DNA of 64,000 bases, taken from positions 1-64,000 of the forward strand of contig JAFMCA010000004.1 in NCBI GenBank assembly GCA_017858055.1, given 5' to 3'. Shown in pieces: positions 20,301-28,797 of this stretch. The notes below the pieces were generated by a model, which ran no database searches, was not told the origin of the DNA, and worked only from the letters and a program-made list of their open reading frames with translations. Source of the stretch: Flavobacteriaceae bacterium (GTDB taxonomy: Bacteria > Bacteroidota > Bacteroidia > Flavobacteriales > Flavobacteriaceae). A program made the translations under genes and the position numbers. The first letter of the stretch is position 1. Each line of letters opens with the position of its first letter.

Positions 20301-20483
20301 GGCAGTTCCTACATAAATAATTTCTCTGTTTGTATTAACTACGTCAATTGAAGTGACTCGCCCACTCATCCCGCCGGGCCCAATATTACGCGGAGCAATA
20401 CCTTTCATCCAATGGGGATCCAATCCCTGAGAGCTTAGGATTTGCACTAGTAGAATACAACTGAGGAAATATAGTTTTTTCAT
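17343..20483 (-). CDS. Secreted BNR/sortilin-like beta-propeller protein (copy 1)
   Basis: This 1046-residue protein has a signal peptide (MKKLYFLSCILLVQILSSQG) and about a dozen Asp-box-like units of the form S-x-D-G-G-x-x-W (for example STSGGVNW, TTDGGVSW, TIDGGKTW, STDGGDQW, TQDGGKSW). These indicate one or two BNR/VPS10-type propellers over about residues 30-720. The C-terminal 300 residues hold a beta-sandwich-like part and a helical, Lys/Glu-rich tail. Such proteins are often labelled glycosyl hydrolase, but I see no identifiable catalytic pair. A paralog of almost identical length lies at 51642-54785. A palindrome with a T run lies in its leader. Confidence 0.8.
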   Translation of the reverse strand: MKKLYFLSCILLVQILSSQGLDPHWMKGIAPRNIGPGGMSGRVTSIDVVNTNREIIYVGTASGGVWKSTSGGVNWKPIFDDQVTASIGAVAIQQSNPDVIWVGTGEGNPRNSLNGGYGVYRSLDAGKTWSLMGLEKTRHIHRIIIDPTDPKVVYVASIGSPWGEHPERGIFKTTDGGVSWQKILYVNAKTGAADLIMDPKNPNKLVAALWEHKRDPWFFNSGGKGSGLYITIDGGKTWTKKTSKEGLPEGELGRIGLAMAQNKPNIIYALVEAKKNALYKSTDGGDQWVKINDSPDIGNRPFYYSDLFVDPQNENRVYSVFTYVNVSEDGGRSFKELMPAYNANNGVHPDHHAWWIHPEDGSFMIDGNDGGLNITRDGGASWRFVGNIPVGQFYHINVDNEYPYNVYGGMQDNGSWRGPAYVWKAQGIRNSYWQEIAFGDGFDVVPDKDDSRFGYAMSQQGNVSRYDWQTGNNYGVRPTHPDPEMVLRFNWNAAIGQDPFDNSTVYFGSQFVHKSTDKGLTWEVISPDLTTNDPDKQKQSESGGLTLDATGAENHCTLLVIEPSPIQKGVLWTGSDDGRVHFTQDGGKSWVEVTKNIKQLPQGSWIAQIKASNKQSGTAFLVANDYRRFNYAPYVFKTSNYGKSWERIVDEKDVFGYALSLVEDLETENLLFLGTDDGLYYSINAGENWIKFDSKVFPTVSTKDLMIHPREHDLVIGTFGRAAWVLDDLRPLRAIAKNPEITTKQSHLFEPPTAYLAEYQQPTGSRFGGDALFNAENRKAGSMLTYFYKVTDEKNKDSITLKFYDGERLIRTLEKKAPTETGLHRWYWYMNEKGVSRPRRSEQKKGAEPGGVTVKPGTYRVVLESKETQSETTVSVLNDPRIEVSQKATDDRYHYAKTIEQFTEKATEAVEQLKRSQKTLASYKKRIEAKEKESHKEVLESIEEGTKNIDSIIDLFLGKEDKRQGIVRNLENSVVSRISIANRYVQSRPTGITSTEEKLLEHAREDLKTALEKTNAFFKEQWEDLKSKIEAVQLSEFEETKLFEIE

Positions 20484-20506
20484 TTTTTGAATTTTTTAAA
20501 AAGTAC

Positions 20507-20532
20507 AAAAAAAGGAAATCATGATTTCCTTT
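20507..20532 (-). terminator. Palindromic hairpin with T run in the leader of the BNR gene
   Basis: The 22-base sequence at 20511-20532 (AAAGGAAATC/ATGATTTCCTTT) is a perfect palindrome. On the minus strand it is followed by a run of T ending near 20507, then by about 23 bases to the BNR start codon at 20483. It has terminator form but lies upstream of the gene. Confidence 0.5.
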
Positions 20533-20653
20533 CTGATGACCAAATCTCTCCAAACGATAAAAAATTGCGATGTACTATGCTCCTAACTCTCATAAAAAGC
20601 AAACTAAAAGAGAGGGTCGAGAGAATGTATTTAAAAATTGATCCCAAATGAAT

Positions 20654-20683
20654 TTTGGTTCTAAATGAGTTTTATTAGTTTTA
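20654..20683 (+). promoter_or_regulatory. Candidate promoter of the GH43 gene
   Basis: TTTG at 20654-20657, an 18-base spacer and TAGTTTTA at 20676-20683 (one mismatch to TAnnTTTG), ending 16 bases before the ATG. Confidence 0.4.
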
Positions 20684-20699
20684 AGACTTAAACAAAAAA

Positions 20700-21752
20700 A
20701 TGATGAAACTTATAAAAACTAGTGTCCTACTCGCTTTGATTTTGGCTTGTCAAAGTAAACCTGAACAAAATCAAAAGGAGACTTATAGTCCTCTAGTTAC
20801 AGAAATGTATACCGCCGACCCTTCTGCTCATGTGTTTGAAGGAGCATTGTATATCTATCCTTCACACGACATAGACGGAGGTGTTCCTGAAGACGATTTG
20901 GGAAGTCACTTTGCAATGCGTGATTATCATGTACTGAAAATGAATTCAGACGAAACCGTCCAGGATATGGGTAAAGCTCTCGATTTGGATGATATCCCTT
21001 GGGCAAAAAAACAACTTTGGGCACCCGATATCGCTGAAAAAAACGGAACGTATTATTTTTATTTTCCCGCGAAAGATATGGACGATATCTTCCGTATTGG
21101 CGTAGCAACCGCCTCAACTCCCATCGGTCCTTTTACTCCCGAAGTACAACCTATTGCTGGAGCTTACAGTATTGATCCTGCGGTATTTAAAGACCAGGAC
21201 GGTTCGTATTATATGTACTTTGGTGGAATTTGGGGAGGACAATTACAACGTTGGGAAAGCGGTCGCTATAGACCAGAAGACCAGTACCCCAATGCCGATG
21301 AAAAAGCGATTGCACCTAAAGTTGCAAAACTGTCTGAGGATATGTTTCAATTTGAATCTGCTGTTCAAGACATTCAATTGCTGGATGCAGAGGGGAATCC
21401 ACTACTGGCTGGAGACAATGAACGTCGTTTTTTTGAAGCTGCCTGGATGCATACCTACCAGGGAACGTATTATTTTTCATATTCCACAGGAGATACCCAC
21501 AATATTGCCTACGCCACAGGCGACTCTCCCTTAGGACCCTTCACCTATCAAGGAGTTCTCTTAAAACCTGTATTGGGATGGACCAATCATCATTCCATCG
21601 TAGAATACAATGGGCAATGGTTTCTTTTTTTTCATGACAGCTCGCTTTCAAAAGGTGTTACCCATCTTCGAAGTATCAAAAAAGCAAAATTGGTACACCT
21701 TCCCGATGGTCGTATTCAAACCATTGATGCTATGGTTGAAGTAGCACAGTAA
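20700..21752 (+). CDS. Glycoside hydrolase family 43 lipoprotein
   Basis: This 350-residue protein has a lipoprotein signal ending LILAC (Cys17). The five-bladed propeller typical of GH43 is recognisable from TADPSAHVF (Asp40, likely catalytic base), YSIDPAVF (Asp159, pKa-modulating Asp) and FFEAAWMH (Glu246, likely general acid). All three catalytic positions are therefore present. GH43 enzymes are arabinofuranosidases, xylosidases or arabinanases acting on plant or algal pentose polymers. The next genes, a GntP permease and a pentonate-type dehydratase on the other strand, support a pentose theme. It ends 10 bases from the converging permease gene. Confidence 0.88.
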   Translation: MMKLIKTSVLLALILACQSKPEQNQKETYSPLVTEMYTADPSAHVFEGALYIYPSHDIDGGVPEDDLGSHFAMRDYHVLKMNSDETVQDMGKALDLDDIPWAKKQLWAPDIAEKNGTYYFYFPAKDMDDIFRIGVATASTPIGPFTPEVQPIAGAYSIDPAVFKDQDGSYYMYFGGIWGGQLQRWESGRYRPEDQYPNADEKAIAPKVAKLSEDMFQFESAVQDIQLLDAEGNPLLAGDNERRFFEAAWMHTYQGTYYFSYSTGDTHNIAYATGDSPLGPFTYQGVLLKPVLGWTNHHSIVEYNGQWFLFFHDSSLSKGVTHLRSIKKAKLVHLPDGRIQTIDAMVEVAQ

Positions 21753-21762
21753 AAGGTCCCAT

Positions 21763-23109
21763 TTAAAAAAACAATCTCCATACCCCTTGGATACCATAAA
21801 GGGTTAATAGAGCAGAAATGCCTAGAATTAAAGAGGCTAAAGTATGTAGTCGATACCCTTGAGGGACAGACATCTGACTAAATTGAGTAACTACCCAGAA
21901 AAAGCTATCATTGGCATGGGAAACTACGGCAGAACCCGCACCGATGGCGACGACTACCAAGGCTTTATCATATGCAGCTGTCAGCCCCAAACTCTCTAGA
22001 ATGGGAAGTACTAAAGAAGCCGCTGTAACGATGGCTACAGTAGAGGAACCTTGAGCCGTTTTGATTAATGCCGCTAATAGAAAGGGCATGACCAACCCCA
22101 AGGGCAACCCTTTTAATAAAGGCTCTATGTTGTGATGGATTCCCGAACTTTGAATCACCTTGCCAAAAGCACCCCCAGCAGCTGTGATCAACAATATGGT
22201 GGCAGCACCTTTGACCGCCATTCCTAACCAACCGTCTTGAGTCAAACGTTGTCCCTCCCATTTTTTGGGAACAAACATTGCCAAAAAAACACCAATAAAC
22301 AAAGCAATAATAGGATGTCCAATAAAGGCAATCGAATTTTTTAGAGCACCCACTTCCATAGGAAAGCTAGGATAGGAAACTATAGAATTGCATACAATGA
22401 GTGCAATAGGCACTAGAATTGGAAGCAAGGTTCTTTTCAATGAAGGCAAAGATTGTTCATTGATTTCCTCCGTGGGATGGGTTTCTATTTGAGGTGCTAT
22501 CCAAATCCGATTCCCCATAAACTTGGCAAAGAGAATACAGATGCCTACCCCAATACTGCTCGCAAGCAATCCAAAAACAATGACCAAACCCAAGTCAGCA
22601 CCAATAATAGCTGTAGCAGCTATGGGTCCGGGTGTAGGAGGAACCATAGTGTGCGCTCCCGTTAAACCCATACTCAAGGCTATGGCTGTACCCGCCAAGG
22701 ATACCCCCACCTTTTTAGTCAACGCTTTGTTTAAAGGGGAGAGAATTACAAATCCTGAATCTGCAAAAACGGGGATGGAAACCAAATAGCCGATGCAACC
22801 CATTACCCAATGAATCCTTTTGCCCCCTAGTTTACGGATAAAAAAATGTGCAATGACCTGTGCGCCTCCCGATTGTTCCAGAAAAGTCCCAATGATTAGT
22901 CCAGCAACAATAATGATTCCAATAGCTCCTAGGGTCCCTCCAAAACCATCCTGAAGTGCTTTAAGAATGTCTGCTGAGGGCATGCCTACTGCCCAACCAA
23001 AACCTATACTGACTACAATCAGTGCCAAAAAAGGATGCCATTTCCATCGGCTGGTTAACACTATAATTCCAAGGATTGCGAGAAATAATGGAAGAAAAGC
23101 CCACATCAT
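21763..23109 (-). CDS. GntP-family sugar-acid permease
   Basis: This 448-residue inner-membrane protein has about 12 hydrophobic segments and the GntP family features GLTGAHTMVPPTPGPIAA and SGGAQVIAHFF, typical of gluconate/H+ symporters. The start codon directly follows the stop of the dehydratase gene, so the two are cotranscribed. Given the dehydratase subtype, the substrate may be a pentonate or similar aldonate rather than gluconate. The exact substrate cannot be read from the sequence. Confidence 0.9.
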   Translation of the reverse strand: MMWAFLPLFLAILGIIVLTSRWKWHPFLALIVVSIGFGWAVGMPSADILKALQDGFGGTLGAIGIIIVAGLIIGTFLEQSGGAQVIAHFFIRKLGGKRIHWVMGCIGYLVSIPVFADSGFVILSPLNKALTKKVGVSLAGTAIALSMGLTGAHTMVPPTPGPIAATAIIGADLGLVIVFGLLASSIGVGICILFAKFMGNRIWIAPQIETHPTEEINEQSLPSLKRTLLPILVPIALIVCNSIVSYPSFPMEVGALKNSIAFIGHPIIALFIGVFLAMFVPKKWEGQRLTQDGWLGMAVKGAATILLITAAGGAFGKVIQSSGIHHNIEPLLKGLPLGLVMPFLLAALIKTAQGSSTVAIVTAASLVLPILESLGLTAAYDKALVVVAIGAGSAVVSHANDSFFWVVTQFSQMSVPQGYRLHTLASLILGISALLTLYGIQGVWRLFF

Positions 23110-24825
23110 TTAATGCAAATCCCGTGATACTTCGGCTCCAGACCCTCCCACCAAAAAGTCCATATCACAACCTTGATCAGGTTGGTTGACATGATCGATA
23201 TACAGTTTAGCATATCCACGAACGGCTTGGGGTTCGGGTGCTTTCCATTGGGCTTTTCGTGAAGCCAGTTCCTCTGCAGAAATTTCTAAATTTAAACTTC
23301 GATTCGGGACATCCAGAGAAATTATATCTCCGTTTTGTACCAATGCCAAAACTCCACCTATTGCCGCTTCTGGGGCCACATGAAGCACTACCGTACCGTA
23401 AGCTGTCCCACTCATTCTCCCATCGGATATACGCACCATATCGGTAATTCCTTGATCCAATATTTTTTTAGGTAAGTCCATATTACCCACTTCTGGCATA
23501 CCCGGGTAGCCTACAGCACCAACACCTTTGAGCACCATAACGCTATTTTTATCGATTTCTAAATTGGGATCGTTCACTCGATCATGATAGTCCTCTATAG
23601 ATTCAAAAACGACCGCTTTTCCTCGATGTTTTAACAAATGAGCACTGGCCGCGCAGGGTTTAATAACCGCGCCTTTTTCACATAAATTTCCGTACAACAC
23701 AGCAATTCCTGCCTCCTTCATAAAGGGTGCGGAGGGACTTCCAACCACCTCTTCGTTGTAGTTTATTGAGGATTCCGCATTTTCGATTAAAGTTTTACCA
23801 TTGGCAGTAGGGGTAGGTTTGAGATGCTGTTTCATGGCTTTGACGACAACACTCAAACCTCCTGCATAAAACAAGTCTTCCATCAAATAGCTTCCAGCTG
23901 GTTGTAAGTTGACTATCATCGGAAGCTTGCTTGCTAATTCGTCAAAATCATTCAACTCCAAAGGAATCCCCAATCGTTTGGCAATAGCCAGCAAGTGAAG
24001 TACCACATTGGTAGATCCTCCGATAGCGGCATTCATCTTTATGGCATTTTCAAAAGCGTCTCTGGTTAATATTTTTGATAGGGTCAAGTCTTCTTTTACC
24101 ATTTCGACAATCCGATTCCCAGAGAGATGCGCCATTACTTTTTTTCGAGCATCAACAGCAGGAATGGCAGCTGCATTCGGCAAGGTCAATCCGAGGGCTT
24201 CCACCGTACAAGCCATCGAAGAAGCCGTCCCCATTGTCATGCAATGCCCAGCACTTCTGCTCATACAGGATTCGGCTTCGCGCATTTCTTCACTACTTAG
24301 TTCACCTTTGATTAGTGCTTCAGACAATTTCCAAGTAAGTGTTCCAGAGCCTACTTTTTTACCCTGCCAAACTCCATTCAACATAGGACCCCCAGGGACC
24401 ACTAGAGTTGGCAAATCCACACTACAGGCACCCATAATGGTGGAGGGCGTTGTTTTATCACAACCTGTCAATAATATCACCCCGTCTATGGGATTGGCAC
24501 GTATGCTTTCCTCCACATCCATACTTGCCAAATTCCGCCAAAGCATAGTGCTTGGCTTCATTAGAGTTTCCCCCAAAGACATAACGGGAAATTCTAAAGG
24601 AAATCCACCGGCTTCATAAACTCCTCTTTTAACAATTTCAGCGAAATCCCGTAAATGTGCATTACAAGGGGTAAGATCAGACCAAGTATTACAAATTCCA
24701 ATAACTGGTTTTCCTTGAAACATATGATCAGGATGGCCTTGGTTTCTCATCCAAGAGCGATGGACAAATCCCATTTTGTCATTGTGCCCAAACCATTCGC
24801 TACTTCTAAGTTTTTTTTCTTTCAT
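23110..24825 (-). CDS. IlvD/Edd-family sugar-acid dehydratase (L-arabinonate/xylonate type)
   Basis: This 571-residue dehydratase removes water from an aldonate to give the 2-keto-3-deoxy acid. The expected 2Fe-2S ligands are Cys54, Cys122 and Cys195, with Lys124 as the metal-bridging carbamylated lysine. These sit at a constant offset of five from the positions I recall for Rhizobium L-arabinonate dehydratase (Cys59, Cys127, Cys200, Lys129). The motif CNTWSDLTPCNAHLRDFAE is that of pentonate dehydratases rather than of biosynthetic IlvD. A full-consensus promoter lies at 24861-24891. Cotranscription with a GntP permease points to catabolism. Confidence 0.88.
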   Translation of the reverse strand: MKEKKLRSSEWFGHNDKMGFVHRSWMRNQGHPDHMFQGKPVIGICNTWSDLTPCNAHLRDFAEIVKRGVYEAGGFPLEFPVMSLGETLMKPSTMLWRNLASMDVEESIRANPIDGVILLTGCDKTTPSTIMGACSVDLPTLVVPGGPMLNGVWQGKKVGSGTLTWKLSEALIKGELSSEEMREAESCMSRSAGHCMTMGTASSMACTVEALGLTLPNAAAIPAVDARKKVMAHLSGNRIVEMVKEDLTLSKILTRDAFENAIKMNAAIGGSTNVVLHLLAIAKRLGIPLELNDFDELASKLPMIVNLQPAGSYLMEDLFYAGGLSVVVKAMKQHLKPTPTANGKTLIENAESSINYNEEVVGSPSAPFMKEAGIAVLYGNLCEKGAVIKPCAASAHLLKHRGKAVVFESIEDYHDRVNDPNLEIDKNSVMVLKGVGAVGYPGMPEVGNMDLPKKILDQGITDMVRISDGRMSGTAYGTVVLHVAPEAAIGGVLALVQNGDIISLDVPNRSLNLEISAEELASRKAQWKAPEPQAVRGYAKLYIDHVNQPDQGCDMDFLVGGSGAEVSRDLH

Positions 24826-24860
24826 TTGGCATACTGTTCATCTGCCTAGACAGTGTCTTC

Positions 24861-24891
24861 CAAATGTATCAATTATATTGGCGGTCCCAAA
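24861..24891 (-). promoter_or_regulatory. Promoter of the dehydratase-permease operon
   Basis: On the minus strand TTTG (24891-24888), a 19-base spacer and TACATTTG (24868-24861) match the Bacteroidota promoter exactly. Transcription would start near 24857, about 32 bases before the ATG. A near-palindrome CTGCCTAGACAG (24842-24853) lies just after the predicted start. Confidence 0.7.
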
Positions 24892-24982
24892 AGTTTTTTT
24901 ACGCTATATCTAGAATTCTACCCTCAACTTTTCCCTTTAAAAATGTAAAACATAAAAATTGATCTCGCTCTCCTCAAGGCAT

Positions 24983-25009
24983 AAAAAAACCCTCTGGAAT
25001 GCAGAGGGT
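24983..25009 (-). terminator. Intrinsic terminator of tRNA-Gln
   Basis: On the minus strand a hairpin with stem ACCCTCT/AGAGGGT and a seven-base loop is followed by a run of seven T. It lies 12 bases after the tRNA 3' end. Confidence 0.88.
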
Positions 25010-25021
25010 GAAATTAAAGAG

Positions 25022-25094
25022 TTGGCCTACTAGGGCTCGAACCTAGACTCTTCTGAACCAAAATCAGACGTGTTGCCAGTTACACCATAGGCCA
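25022..25094 (-). tRNA. tRNA-Gln (anticodon TTG)
   Basis: The minus strand folds into a full cloverleaf: acceptor stem TGGCCTA/TAGGCCA with all seven pairs, D stem GTGT/ACAC, anticodon stem TCTGA/TCAGA with loop TTTTGGT (anticodon TTG), and T arm CTAGG-TTCGAGC-CCTAG. The discriminator base is A and CCA is not encoded. It is flanked by its own promoter and terminator, so it forms a single-gene unit. Confidence 0.97.
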
Positions 25095-25103
25095 AAAGTG
25101 GTG

Positions 25104-25135
25104 CAAATTTAAACGAAAGTTTTTTGTAGACCAAC
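25104..25135 (-). promoter_or_regulatory. Candidate promoter of tRNA-Gln
   Basis: On the minus strand GTTG, a 20-base spacer (ending in CGTT) and TAAATTTG (25111-25104) lie just upstream of the tRNA. The predicted start is only a few bases before the mature 5' end. Confidence 0.55.
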
Positions 25136-25249
25136 TTTTCCTTAATTTTCTTCTTTGTGGGTTTTAATTAATGGAATGTTAATGGCAAAAGAATGGTTTT
25201 CTCTTCCTTGATTTATGCTTACATTCGTTGTTCAAAATTGATGCAAATA

Positions 25250-28200
25250 ATGATTGACAAAACATTTCGCTTATGGAACCACAGCTTTGGATGGACGGTT
25301 TTTGCGATTGCCTTGTTTACTTTTGGAAGTACAGTAGAACCCACTGCAAGTTTTTGGGATGCTGGAGAATACATTTCCACTTCTGCTAAACTTCAAGTAG
25401 GTCATCCTCCAGGAGCGCCTCTCTTTCAAATGATCGGTGCATTTTTTGCTCTTTTTGCTACAAGTGCTCAAAAAGTGGCGCTTATGGTCAATTTTATGTC
25501 GGTATTTTCTTCGGCGTTTACAATCCTCTTTTTATTTTGGACACTTACCCTTTTGCTCATAAAATTGCCCAATTTTCAACAGCTTGAAAATCGGTCCGAT
25601 AAAATTGCACTTTTTGGAAGTGCTGCTGTAGGTGCTTTAGCTTTTTGTTTTTCGGATAGTTTTTGGTTTAATGCCGTTGAGACGGAAGTCTATGCGATGG
25701 CAACTTTAATCCTCTCTGCGCTATTTTGGATGGGGCTTCGCTGGGAACAAGAAATGAACACTCCTAGAGGTGATCGTTGGTTGTTGATGATCGCTTTTGT
25801 CATTGGACTTTCGTTTGGTGTTCACTTTATGGGTCTACTAACTATTCCAGCACTTGGAATGATTTATTATTTTAAAAATTACAAAAAAATTACTGTCAAA
25901 GGTTTTGTATATGCCAATCTTATTTCGGTAGCGATTTTGCTGTTTATTTTTAAATTACTCCTTCCTCTTACCCTCTCATTTTTCGGAAAAGCAGAAGTGT
26001 TTTTTGTAAACTCTATCGGACTTCCTTTCAATAGCGGCACCCTAATCGCAGCCTTAATTTTTATTGCTTTTTTTTATTATACCCTTGGCTATACTCGAAA
26101 GAAAAATTGGGTAAATCTCAATACTGCTGTTTTGTCTGTGCTATTTGTTTTGATTGGCTTTTCTTCATGGATCATGATTCCAATTCGCGCGAATGCCAAT
26201 ACGGTGATCAATGAAAATTCTCCCTCCGATGCGCGTTTGCTTTTGGCTTACTACAATATGGAACAATACCCGGAAACCAAGTTGTTTTACGGACCCATGT
26301 TTTCTGATATTTATGCGGGTCAAGATCCCGAAAAACCTTTTATAGACGACAAACCCAAATACGAAAGGGATTATAAAACGGGGCGTTATAAAATTGTAAA
26401 CTTTTGGAAGAATGCTCGATTTAATTCGAACAGTGCACACAACGGTTTATTACCACGATTGTGGAGTAGTGAACACGCTGGCAACTATATGAATTTTACA
26501 GAACCACTGAATTTTACGATAAAATCAAGTTACCGATCCAATCCACAACTCCAACAACGCATCCAAGAATTTAGAGAAGATGTCGAAGACGATGCTGTAA
26601 CAGGAGAACAGTACCATCAATTTTTAAAAACGTTTAGTCCCTATATCAATATTGAAAAACCGAGCTTTTTATCCAATTTAAAATTCTTTTTTGAGTACCA
26701 AATTGGGTATATGTATTGGCGCTATTTGATGTGGAATTTTACGGGACGACAAAACGACATTCAGGGAGAATACAATGTGCTGAATGGAAATTGGATTAGC
26801 GGCATCCCCATTATTGATGAACTCCGCTTAGGCAATCAATCTGAGCTTCACCAAGATGCTTTGAACAACAAAGCGAGAAACACCTATTTTTTCCTTCCCT
26901 TCCTTCTCGGATTGATCGGACTCTATTTTATTTATCAAAAAGATCCCAAACGTTTTTGGGTGCTTTTATTGTTCTTCTTATTCACCGGTTTGGCTTTAAA
27001 GGTATATCTCAACGAACGCCCTTTTGAACCCCGAGAGCGAGACTATGCATTGGTTGGTTCGTTTTATGTTTTTGCAATTTGGATTGGAATTGGAAGTTGG
27101 GCTTTGGTTCAAAAACTGCAGGCCTTTCTCTCTAAGAAAATTGCAGGACCAGTGGTTGTGAGTGTTTGTCTGCTGTGTGTTCCTGTCCTCATGGGGTCTC
27201 AAAACTGGGATGATCACGACCGATCGAATCGGTACACCGCGCAATCCATGGCTAAATCTTATTTGCAATCCATTCAAAAGGACAAAGGGGCAATTATATT
27301 CACCATTGGAGATAACGACACTTTTGCACTTTGGTATGCTCAGGAAATTGAAGGATTCCGAACGGACGTTCGAACCGTAAATTCAAGTTTGTTAGGCACC
27401 GATTGGTATATCGACCAGATGAAGCGAAAAACCTATGAGAGCGATCCTATTCCCTCTCAGTTAACTCATGACCTTTATGCCTATGGAGTTCGTGATGTAA
27501 TCCGTTACCAGCCCGTTTTGGATTCTGTTCGATGGGACATCAAAGACTTGATGAATTGGATTGCTAGCGATCACCCTCGGACAAAAATCAAAGATTTATT
27601 AAAACAATCTGGAGAAGATCCAAACCAACTCCCTGAAAGCCAGCAAGAGGGTGTGTTTTATCCAACTCGAAAGATTAGAATTCCTGTCAATAAAGAAAAT
27701 GTCTTAAAAAGTGGGATCGTAAAAGCCGAAGATGCAGATAAAATTGTTCCCTATATCGACATCGATTTGCCTGAAAGTGCATTGCTCAAAAACCAAATGA
27801 TGATGTTGGATATTGTTGCAAATAACGATTGGGAACGCCCCATTTATTTCACCGGGGGCAGCTATTCAGATTCAGAATATTTGTGGATGAAAAAATACCT
27901 GCAATTAGAAGGCTTGGTTTATAAATTGGTTCCGATAGAAACGAATTTAGGTGAGGAAAATCCGTATTTGATGGGACGTATCGATCCCGATTTGATGTAC
28001 GATATCGTTATGAAATGGGACTGGGGAAATTCGGAACGCACAGATATTTATCACGATCCTGAAACTCGAAAAAACAGTATTTCATTTCGTAGTAATATGG
28101 CACGACTCGCTGAAATTTTAATCAATGAGGAAAAGTTTGAAAAAGCACGGGACATCATCGATCTCGCTATTGAAAAAATGCCCATTGATTATTTTGGCTA

Positions 28201-28795
28201 TTACAGTCTATTAGTTCCTTTTGTAGATGGCTATTTCAGAATGGATGAAGTGGAAAAAGCACGAGATTTGTCAGGAAAAATTGCAGTAAAATACAGCGAT
28301 CGATTAAGCTACTTCAACAGCCTAGAGGCAAATTTACAGTATGCTATGGGAGAGGAAATCATCACCGAAATTGAACGCTATCGTACGTTGATTGAAGCCA
28401 GTCTAAAACACGCTGAAAAAAATGAATTATCTCCAATCTTAAATACGTTCCTAGACTCCATAGAACCTTTTAAATACCTTTATGGTGATTATGAATTCTA
28501 TACGGGATTAGTGGATGTTGTTGAAGGGTATTATCTGGAGGACACCCTTGAGAGTGCACAATCTTTAAGTAAGAAAATCGGTGAACAATACAGCAATCGG
28601 ATTCAATTATTTAGTCAGATTTCAGAGGAAAATCAAAGGCAACTTCTTACCAGAATTCAGGATGAACTTTCTGAATACAACTATTTTGTACAGCTTGTAA
28701 AATCTTATGACAGCACTTCTTTTGGAAATGAAATAGAAGCCGATTTTAATAAAAACCTCAACGTATTTGCACCCCTTTTATCTGAAGAAGAATAA
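25250..28795 (+). CDS. DUF2723 multi-spanning protein (GT-C-like, TMEM260 family)
   Basis: I use the ATG at 25250, giving about 1181 residues beginning MIDKTFRLWN; ATGs at 25241 and 25193 are in frame. The family motif TVEPTASFWDAGEYI and KLQVGHPPGAP is present near the N-terminus. About ten or more hydrophobic segments follow, spread over residues 1-640. The C-terminal 500 residues are soluble, with helical repeat-like stretches near 930-1150. DUF2723 proteins are the bacterial relatives of eukaryotic TMEM260 and have a GT-C glycosyltransferase fold, so a lipid-linked sugar transfer to proteins is possible. It ends two bases from the converging thioredoxin-fold gene. Confidence 0.85.
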   Translation: MIDKTFRLWNHSFGWTVFAIALFTFGSTVEPTASFWDAGEYISTSAKLQVGHPPGAPLFQMIGAFFALFATSAQKVALMVNFMSVFSSAFTILFLFWTLTLLLIKLPNFQQLENRSDKIALFGSAAVGALAFCFSDSFWFNAVETEVYAMATLILSALFWMGLRWEQEMNTPRGDRWLLMIAFVIGLSFGVHFMGLLTIPALGMIYYFKNYKKITVKGFVYANLISVAILLFIFKLLLPLTLSFFGKAEVFFVNSIGLPFNSGTLIAALIFIAFFYYTLGYTRKKNWVNLNTAVLSVLFVLIGFSSWIMIPIRANANTVINENSPSDARLLLAYYNMEQYPETKLFYGPMFSDIYAGQDPEKPFIDDKPKYERDYKTGRYKIVNFWKNARFNSNSAHNGLLPRLWSSEHAGNYMNFTEPLNFTIKSSYRSNPQLQQRIQEFREDVEDDAVTGEQYHQFLKTFSPYINIEKPSFLSNLKFFFEYQIGYMYWRYLMWNFTGRQNDIQGEYNVLNGNWISGIPIIDELRLGNQSELHQDALNNKARNTYFFLPFLLGLIGLYFIYQKDPKRFWVLLLFFLFTGLALKVYLNERPFEPRERDYALVGSFYVFAIWIGIGSWALVQKLQAFLSKKIAGPVVVSVCLLCVPVLMGSQNWDDHDRSNRYTAQSMAKSYLQSIQKDKGAIIFTIGDNDTFALWYAQEIEGFRTDVRTVNSSLLGTDWYIDQMKRKTYESDPIPSQLTHDLYAYGVRDVIRYQPVLDSVRWDIKDLMNWIASDHPRTKIKDLLKQSGEDPNQLPESQQEGVFYPTRKIRIPVNKENVLKSGIVKAEDADKIVPYIDIDLPESALLKNQMMMLDIVANNDWERPIYFTGGSYSDSEYLWMKKYLQLEGLVYKLVPIETNLGEENPYLMGRIDPDLMYDIVMKWDWGNSERTDIYHDPETRKNSISFRSNMARLAEILINEEKFEKARDIIDLAIEKMPIDYFGYYSLLVPFVDGYFRMDEVEKARDLSGKIAVKYSDRLSYFNSLEANLQYAMGEEIITEIERYRTLIEASLKHAEKNELSPILNTFLDSIEPFKYLYGDYEFYTGLVDVVEGYYLEDTLESAQSLSKKIGEQYSNRIQLFSQISEENQRQLLTRIQDELSEYNYFVQLVKSYDSTSFGNEIEADFNKNLNVFAPLLSEEE

Positions 28796-28797
28796 TT

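Noticed and set aside
24008-24619. 203-codon open frame antisense to the sugar-acid dehydratase gene
   Set aside because: It lies wholly opposite a gene with intact catalytic motifs and shows no recognisable domain or start context.
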